From positions 4,898,001 to 4,962,000 of the forward strand of contig VCCP01000005.1 of assembly GCA_005765155.1 (NCBI GenBank): a DNA stretch of 64,000 nt, read 5' to 3'. Below the pieces are notes generated by a model, which saw only the letters and a program-made list of their open reading frames with translations, had not been told where the DNA came from and did not search any database. Made by a program: the position numbers and the translations under genes. Each line of letters begins with the position of its first letter. The first letter of the stretch is position 1. The stretch is from Zelopaecilomyces penicillatus. Taxonomy: Eukaryota; Ascomycota; Sordariomycetes; Hypocreales; Pseudodiploosporaceae. Positions 58,419 to 64,000 of the stretch are shown here, one piece after another.

Positions 58419-60713
58419 TGTTCCGGTCCGTCGCGTAGAATTAATAGCTGTTTTGATAGCGACACTGGGCCAAGAACAACTTGGAGACCAATGGTGGGTG
58501 AGTTATGGAAGCTGAATAGTTTCGCCCTGTCGTAGAACAGGTGTGGGGAGCCAACTCAGAATGTCCAGCAACAGAATAGAGGCGCGGCATTAGCTGCATC
58601 TAGAAGTCACTGTAGCCAGGAGGGCGCCTTGATCGGACTCAATTGTATGAGACAGTGCCAAACTTGGATATCACATTACGACAACCAGACAAGATAATCT
58701 TGCAGAAATTTTCTGCTGTCGTTACAGCGCGATATCTTCTCTGCTGTTGGCTTGGCGCTTGTTGCTGCTACATGCCCTGGACTGTTGGACACCATGATCG
58801 CGCGCAGTCACGCATGGTGGCTCACACAGTCGCGACAATGTGTGTCAGCAGGATGGCTCCCTCCACCTCCTCCACTTGCCACGTCCATCACCAGCACCTA
58901 TGGTGGCGCTGACCGTAGTCAGCCGCCTGGCTGCCTCTCAAAACAGTCGGAAGAATTTTACCTTGTCCATACGTGTGCGTAGCGTGGGTGTGGAATAAAC
59001 GGACAGAGAAATACTGCGGTGGCTGCACCGTCAAATAAACGGAAGAAAATTTTCGCCTTTGAAAAGCAGAACCCGATGCTACGAAAATGTAAACCTGGCT
59101 GTGCAAAACAATCAATCTTATCGCCACGAAAGCGCGATGCGAAACGGTTGCGCTGGCTGCTTGCGTCACCCTGCTTCGTCTGTCACCAACAAACGGTTGG
59201 TTGAGGATGCGCTTTTCTTCTCCCAGGGGTCAGATGACCTGTTGCCAGTTGTTAAAAGACAAGTAGCCTTATGATTCTGCTGGTGCGTTGCAATCCCCAA
59301 CCTTCCTACTTGTCGCACCCCAATAGGCCTTGGGTGGGAAATGAATGAGTGACGAGTGCTTGTTTTAACTGAAGCTGGCAGCGAATCGATGTATGTTCTC
59401 AATGCGGCTACCTTCTGCTGCGCTGTTCCCTGGCTGGGTTGGGCTGGTGGTTGCGTGGGTTCGGAAGGCGAAAGTGCCGTTGTTGCATCAAACCGGCATT
59501 TACCGGCGATCTTTGACTGGATCGACATGAATTTGCCGTTTGAGCTGCCAGCCCAATGTCAGAATCTTCTGTATGAAAGAGAAAACACATCTGACAAGAA
59601 CCGTGGCCCCCTTAGGTGGCATTCCAAAATCAATTTGAGCAAGGGCCCAGTTGTTGGAACCTGCGCCCACCAACGATTGCAACAGTCTCCCACCACCGTC
59701 GAGACGGGTGCGGTGACCAACTCAACTCGAAGCTAGCCGGTTGGATAGTGTTGCTCACCATCCAGTTATGTCGGTAGTTTCCCCAAGAGTTCTTGGACTG
59801 TGGGACTCCGAGTTTGACAAGCTTTCTGGCCCCATCCCCCAATCCGAAAGTGTCTTTGGCCCCCAGGTGATGGCATAGACGATGCCGGGGGGGTTCGTGC
59901 ATCAGCATCAGCGGCCTGCTGCAGATAATACCCATCATCTCACCCGAATGAGCGGTTTATTAATGGGCTCCATGTCGTTGCTACACGCAAAAGTCGCTCC
60001 CTCGCTGTGGCCTGACGTCAGGCGACCTCACGAAGCAAAGCGTCTCCACGTCAGAAGGCCAGGCTGTCCCCCAGCCCGGGTTTTACTCGCAGATGGGCCA
60101 GGCGATGACTGGGCTCAGGTGACGTCAGGCTGCTGGGCTGCTGGGACCCTGCAGCTCCCGCTGTAATTAATGCGGGCAGAGTATTATGTACGGCACCCCA
60201 TTGAGTGGCTCCAGGTTTCCGTTATAGGCGTGAATCCGCTGGGGCTGCCCCGCCTGACATGCTGTGTCGTCCAGTTCGGTGTGCTGAGAGGCCTCAGCTG
60301 CAGCGCCTTAGAAGGGTTTCCAGGACATCAGAGTATTGGGTCTCCAACATTCCAGGCACTTCCCTGATGGTTGGAAACTCGGAGGAGTCATTCTTCAATA
60401 GCCAACCATCCATTCACCACCACTAGGCTTCCCTCTGTTCTCCACCCATCCATCTATCTTCCCGTTTCCATTTCCGTTTCCGTTTCCGTTTCCAAGCCTG
60501 TTACATGACCCCCTGATGCTGTATTAATAGCCTTCACACCTCTTTCTTTTTCTTTTACAGTCCCTTCATTGCCTTCCTTCTTCTGGTATACACTCTTATA
60601 TAGCGCGCTCTTCTCTATACCATCTTCAGAGCATTGAAACGCAACACTATCGCCCTGGCGCTACTCGACAGAAGACTCAGACACCGGAACCTACATCAAT
60701 ATTCACACCAGCC
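58419..60713. other. Gene-free spacer with promoter of the Arg-rich protein gene
   Basis: No gene is supported on either strand; the open frames are short and overlapping. A (TTTCCG)n tract lies at about 60466-60494, and a TATA-like TATATAG at about 60597-60603, roughly 115 bases before the next ATG. Confidence 0.45.
60466..60494. repeat. Short (TTTCCG)n tandem repeat
   Basis: Four to five copies of a six-base unit, one with A in place of G (TTTCCA), in the promoter of the Arg-rich protein gene. Confidence 0.75.
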
Positions 60714-61802
60714 ATGTACAACCCTTTCTCACGGAGTCGCGGCGGCGGTGGTGGAGGCAACGGCGGCGGCCTGAACGAAGACTACTACTCCGGCGCGCCG
60801 TTCCCAGGTGAGGCGAGGAATGCCGCACCACCTCAACGACGGAAATCTGAGAGGCAACCCCGTCGAGCACCTTCTCCCGGTTTCAGGGATTATGAAAACG
60901 AGCCACGACGCGGGCACGGCAGCCGGCGGGAACCTTCGCCTGGCTTCGGAAAACCTTCTGGTAGCGGCCGAAGACAGCGCAGCCAGCCACCTTACTTTGC
61001 TCCAGATCCGCCTCCCCGGCGCGAGTCTCGTCGAGAACCCCGCCCTCCTCGCCATGAGCGTGAAGCTTATCCCAGAGAATCGTTCCCTCGGGATCCGTAC
61101 GAGCGACAGCCACCCCCCAGAGATTATCCTAGAGATTATCCTCGAGATTATCCGCCACCTCATGACCCTCGAGAGTCGCGGGAGCCCCGCGAGCGACGTC
61201 ACAAATCGTCCCGCCGAGAGCCGTCTCCTCCCGTTGAGCATCGGCCGCGAAAGTCTCGACATGCCTCTCCAGAACCCAAGCCCAAACAACGCTCTCGAAG
61301 CTACTATTCTCCTCCTGAATATGAAGGGCGCGATGGCGGTGGTCGCGAGCGACGCTCTAGACGATCCCGCGCAGTCTCGCCACCGTCGCCACCGGCGCGG
61401 GCCTCGCGCTCTCGAGGAGCTCCAACCCCAGCACCAGCATATGACAGTGATGGGGATGACCGCGACCGTCGACATCGACGAAGACATCGCTCCACTGCTC
61501 AGGAGCCCCCCCGTGAGGCCTCAAAGTCTCGTAGCCGCGCACCTCCAGCCGCAGCCACCAGATCTTCAGGCCGCCGCAACTCGATGCCCGCCTTGAATGC
61601 TGCTACGCTCAACAACTGGTGGAAGAACCCCCTTGTGCAAGCCGGAGCTCGCACAGCTCTGACCGCTGGTGCGCAGGCCGTCATGTCTCATCGCAAAGAA
61701 GCAGGGCCTTGGATAGGACCAAAGGGTGCCAAGGTGGCTACGGCAGCGATCGGAGCCGCCTTGACAGATGGCTTCATGGGTGGCGAGAAGAAGAAGCGTT
61801 GA
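60714..61802 (+). CDS. Arg/Pro/Ser-rich disordered protein with conserved C-terminal glycine-zipper-like segment
   Basis: A single exon of 362 residues. Residues 1-25 are Gly-rich (MYNPFSRSRGGGG). Residues 30-290 are a disordered stretch of Arg, Pro, Ser and Glu with SR/RS and RREPSP repeats and three tandem RDYP units (about 61118-61155). The last ~65 residues differ: they are ordered and small-residue-rich, with LNNWWKNPLVQAGARTAL and AKVATAAIGAALTDGFMGG, resembling paired glycine-zipper helices, and end in KKKR. A nuclear or RNA-binding role would suit the RS-like part, and membrane or amphipathic contact the end; neither is shown. The opposite strand also has long open frames, but these mirror the biased composition. 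Promoter with TATA-like site lies just upstream. Confidence 0.78.
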   Translation: MYNPFSRSRGGGGGGNGGGLNEDYYSGAPFPGEARNAAPPQRRKSERQPRRAPSPGFRDYENEPRRGHGSRREPSPGFGKPSGSGRRQRSQPPYFAPDPPPRRESRREPRPPRHEREAYPRESFPRDPYERQPPPRDYPRDYPRDYPPPHDPRESREPRERRHKSSRREPSPPVEHRPRKSRHASPEPKPKQRSRSYYSPPEYEGRDGGGRERRSRRSRAVSPPSPPARASRSRGAPTPAPAYDSDGDDRDRRHRRRHRSTAQEPPREASKSRSRAPPAAATRSSGRRNSMPALNAATLNNWWKNPLVQAGARTALTAGAQAVMSHRKEAGPWIGPKGAKVATAAIGAALTDGFMGGEKKKR

Positions 61803-62674
61803 GGTTTATAAGAAACACCACGACTGAACGATTCGAACGATGGTTGCAGATTTATCATGAGAGCAAGTGAGCGTGTTTTTTGGGGCATTTCGAAATGATG
61901 ATAACGACGGGCAATGTGAAACAATAAATGTAACGATGCGTGGTATAAAGGATCTTTCTTTTGTTGTTGTTAGATTTAGGTACTATTGTATTGGAGATGC
62001 TGGAGTGTCAATTGGCTTGGGTTGGACTTTTATCGGGGTTTTTTCCTTTGTGTTTTCGTAACTAGGTAACATTAGATTTCGGCCAGGATATACACGGTGT
62101 ATAATATATTTGATAGCGAAAAAAAAATGTTTTTGAAGATTCAGGAGACTTGACGTGTATTGGTCCTTGTCTGTGGAATTATGCAATTGTAGCAAAAGTG
62201 ATAGGGGTTCTCTAAAGGCGGGTCAGAGATCCTCGAAGGAAGACGCCGCAATCATCCTTTAAACCCAACTTGGTCAATTGCAGGGTAATACTGGGACCAC
62301 CATTACGGTCGGCTAGGTAGACCGAAAATGCGGGATAGGTTTCCGTGTAAGTACTACCACTCGTACATGCAGCCATCACCAACAGATTAGACGAGGCTGT
62401 GTGGAATGCATCTTCAGTTCTGGTCAGTCGGCATGAAAAGTAGGCTGCGCCTCCTCTTCTTGGGGGTAACCCCTGCTTGAGCCTGTCATTCAGCGCATGG
62501 AAGGAACGCCTCGCCGAACAGCTGGGGCTGAAAGACCAACATCAGGTAATCAACATAATTCGCTTCTGTTGACTTAATCATCTTTTCCAATCGCCCATCT
62601 CTCATTTGACCCATCTGCTGTGCCTCTTTCATCTTGATGTATATTCGGCCCATCTCTATATCGATGCATTAACA
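61803..62674. other. Spacer before the kinase gene
   Basis: The 3' region of the previous gene and the promoter of the kinase gene; no coding frame is supported. Confidence 0.5.
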
Positions 62675-64000
62675 ATGGCATCTGCGGCGTATGAAAACGT
62701 GTGCAGCGTCATATACGAGCGATTGTACACAAGACTCGAGCGAAAAGATGAAAGTCTGAGATTTGCTGCTTGGCAAATGGCCTCTGAGGTGCTAAATGAT
62801 GATCAACTTCAACTCTTCTTCCTTAGCCTGTCTTTGAGCGATAATGGGATAACTCAGAATGCCTTCATTCGGCGAGTTAAGGATCGGCAACTTCACGGAT
62901 TCCTTTCCACGCTCATCTTCGCGACTTGCAGCATAGACGCAGCTAAATCTTTTATCACAAACCTTGTAGAGCCTGGGGATTGGCCTCCTCCTGGCCTGGT
63001 GCGATCTGATCTCGCAGACTTCTTGCCTTGTGAACGGGAGCAACTTGTGTCCATACTCGGAAACGGCGTGGATGCTGACAGGTTTTTATCTCAGCAAGCA
63101 ATATTCTGCCCCCTAGTCATTCGAAACAAGGAAGAGGTTAAGATAGATGATAATAATTCCCGGCGTCTTCCTTATCTGGAAGAATTGCCTCTCGGTGAAG
63201 GCGCATTCGGCAAAGTCTTCAAGGTCAAGATCGCCAGAGGCTACTTCTGCGACCCGCAGAGTAAAACAGGATCTCATTACAACACTTCACCCACTGCTCT
63301 TGCAAGGAAAGATTACATCATGTCTGGACAAGTGCCAAATAGCCGCGCTCGAACGGAACACACGCAAGAAGAGCACGAGATTATGAGAATAATTCTCAGC
63401 CAGTCGTCTGGGACGTGCAAGAATATTGTGGAAAGTTTTGGAAGCTTTCACATCGGCATTAAATACAGCCTTTTTATGGAGCTGGCTGTATGCGACTTGA
63501 GGGCGTACATGAGCGAGGTTCACCCAGCCAAGCTTGAAGCAAACTCGGACAAAGCGGATGTTATCCGCTGCGCCGAGGGACTTGCTGCCGGGCTGCACTT
63601 TCTTCACAATGAGATGAGAGCCCCAAATATGGAGAGACTGGTCTGCTATCACATGGATTTGAAGCCGTGCAATATTCTCGTTTTCAAGGAAGCCCACAGT
63701 GGCACAGATGAGTATATTTGGAAAATAAGCGACTTTGGCATGGCCCGTATTAAAATCCGACACCAAGACCAAACCGCAGAAAGAGAGAGAAATTTCAACG
63801 GCCTGTTCGTCCAACGCCCTACTGTTCATGATCCGTCGCTCTCCGGGACTCTTAATCGACGGGGAGAGGGTAGCTATCTGTCACCAGAATCTATCTCAAA
63901 CGCCCGAAAGATGAACACTTCCAGCGACGTATGGTCTCTAGGGTGTGTTCTAAGTGTTGTTTTTGCCTACCTGGAAGATGGCTGGGATGGCGTGGCTTGT
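62675..64000 (+). CDS. Protein kinase of fungal-specific type, C-terminus cut by window edge
   Basis: The frame is open without introns from ATG 62675 to the last base (442 residues). Residues 1-160 are an N-terminal helical region of unknown family (FFLSLSLSDN, FLPCEREQLVSILG). The kinase domain starts with the glycine loop LGEGAFGKVFKVKI at about 171-184. ALARKDY is the likely position of the ATP-binding lysine. The catalytic loop is HMDLKPCNILVF, with Met in place of Arg in the HRD motif, so it is a non-RD kinase. DFGMARIK is the magnesium motif, YLSPES the APE-like motif, and SSDVWSLGCVLS the F-helix. These fit an active Ser/Thr kinase. Long insertions between lysine and C-helix are typical of expanded fungal kinase families. 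What follows the kinase domain is unknown. Confidence 0.85.
   Translation, partial: MASAAYENVCSVIYERLYTRLERKDESLRFAAWQMASEVLNDDQLQLFFLSLSLSDNGITQNAFIRRVKDRQLHGFLSTLIFATCSIDAAKSFITNLVEPGDWPPPGLVRSDLADFLPCEREQLVSILGNGVDADRFLSQQAIFCPLVIRNKEEVKIDDNNSRRLPYLEELPLGEGAFGKVFKVKIARGYFCDPQSKTGSHYNTSPTALARKDYIMSGQVPNSRARTEHTQEEHEIMRIILSQSSGTCKNIVESFGSFHIGIKYSLFMELAVCDLRAYMSEVHPAKLEANSDKADVIRCAEGLAAGLHFLHNEMRAPNMERLVCYHMDLKPCNILVFKEAHSGTDEYIWKISDFGMARIKIRHQDQTAERERNFNGLFVQRPTVHDPSLSGTLNRRGEGSYLSPESISNARKMNTSSDVWSLGCVLSVVFAYLEDGWDGVAC

Noticed and set aside
60729..61596. Long open frames in other frames of the Arg-rich protein gene (252 and 262 residues)
   Set aside because: They are shadows of the biased Arg/Pro/Ser codons of the real gene at 60714-61802.
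1..64000. CRISPR arrays, insertion sequences or bacterial operons
   Set aside because: None seen; introns, intron-containing tRNA and gene spacing mark a fungal nuclear genome.

Overview
The window looks like nuclear chromosome sequence of a filamentous ascomycete, most likely a Sordariomycete of the order Hypocreales. The support is seen directly: many short introns (about 50-200 nt) with GTAAGT/GTATGT-type donors and CTAAC/CTAAT-like branch points, intergenic spaces of one to five kb, no operons, an intron-containing nuclear tRNA, and protein families typical of this group (Pfa5, RfeG, ISN1, GH55 and mpaB-like oxygenase). The species cannot be fixed from the sequence alone. I support 21 protein genes and one tRNA; exon coordinates were worked out by hand from reading-frame continuity and splice sites.

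Layout. 1-1184: 5' part of a secreted GH16-type protein, cut by the left edge. 2369-2462: tRNA-His with an intron. 3586-3738: a 50-residue Cys-rich micro-protein. 5891-7309: DHHC palmitoyltransferase Pfa5. 9243-9563: small coiled-coil protein. 10454-12521: DNA polymerase eta. 16496-17900: RfeG-like protein behind a long C-rich leader. 22991-26898: importin-beta of the Sxm1/Nmd5 (importin 7/8) type. 27812-29992: F-box protein. These are mostly conserved genes separated by large gene-free spaces.

31-48 kb is a more accessory stretch: a six-cysteine secreted protein, a fungal transcription factor without a zinc cluster, a short-chain dehydrogenase, then housekeeping ISN1 (IMP-specific 5'-nucleotidase) and a mitochondrial carrier, followed by a cytochrome P450, a class I terpene-synthase-like protein and an mpaB-type ER oxygenase. 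P450, terpene synthase and mpaB-like oxygenase lie next to one another and would make a compact terpenoid pathway: chain cyclisation, then two membrane oxidations. The synthase has the DDxxD motif and the C-terminal RY pair but lacks a recognisable NSE triad, so its chemistry is an open question. This is the best candidate for an undescribed system here.

49.7-52.4 kb carries a complete GH55 exo-beta-1,3-glucanase. 52.7-58.4 kb holds two large minus-strand genes of poorly known fungal families (a CorA-like two-helix membrane protein and an F-box-like protein). 60.7-61.8 kb encodes an Arg/Pro-rich disordered protein, and from 62675 a protein kinase runs off the right edge.
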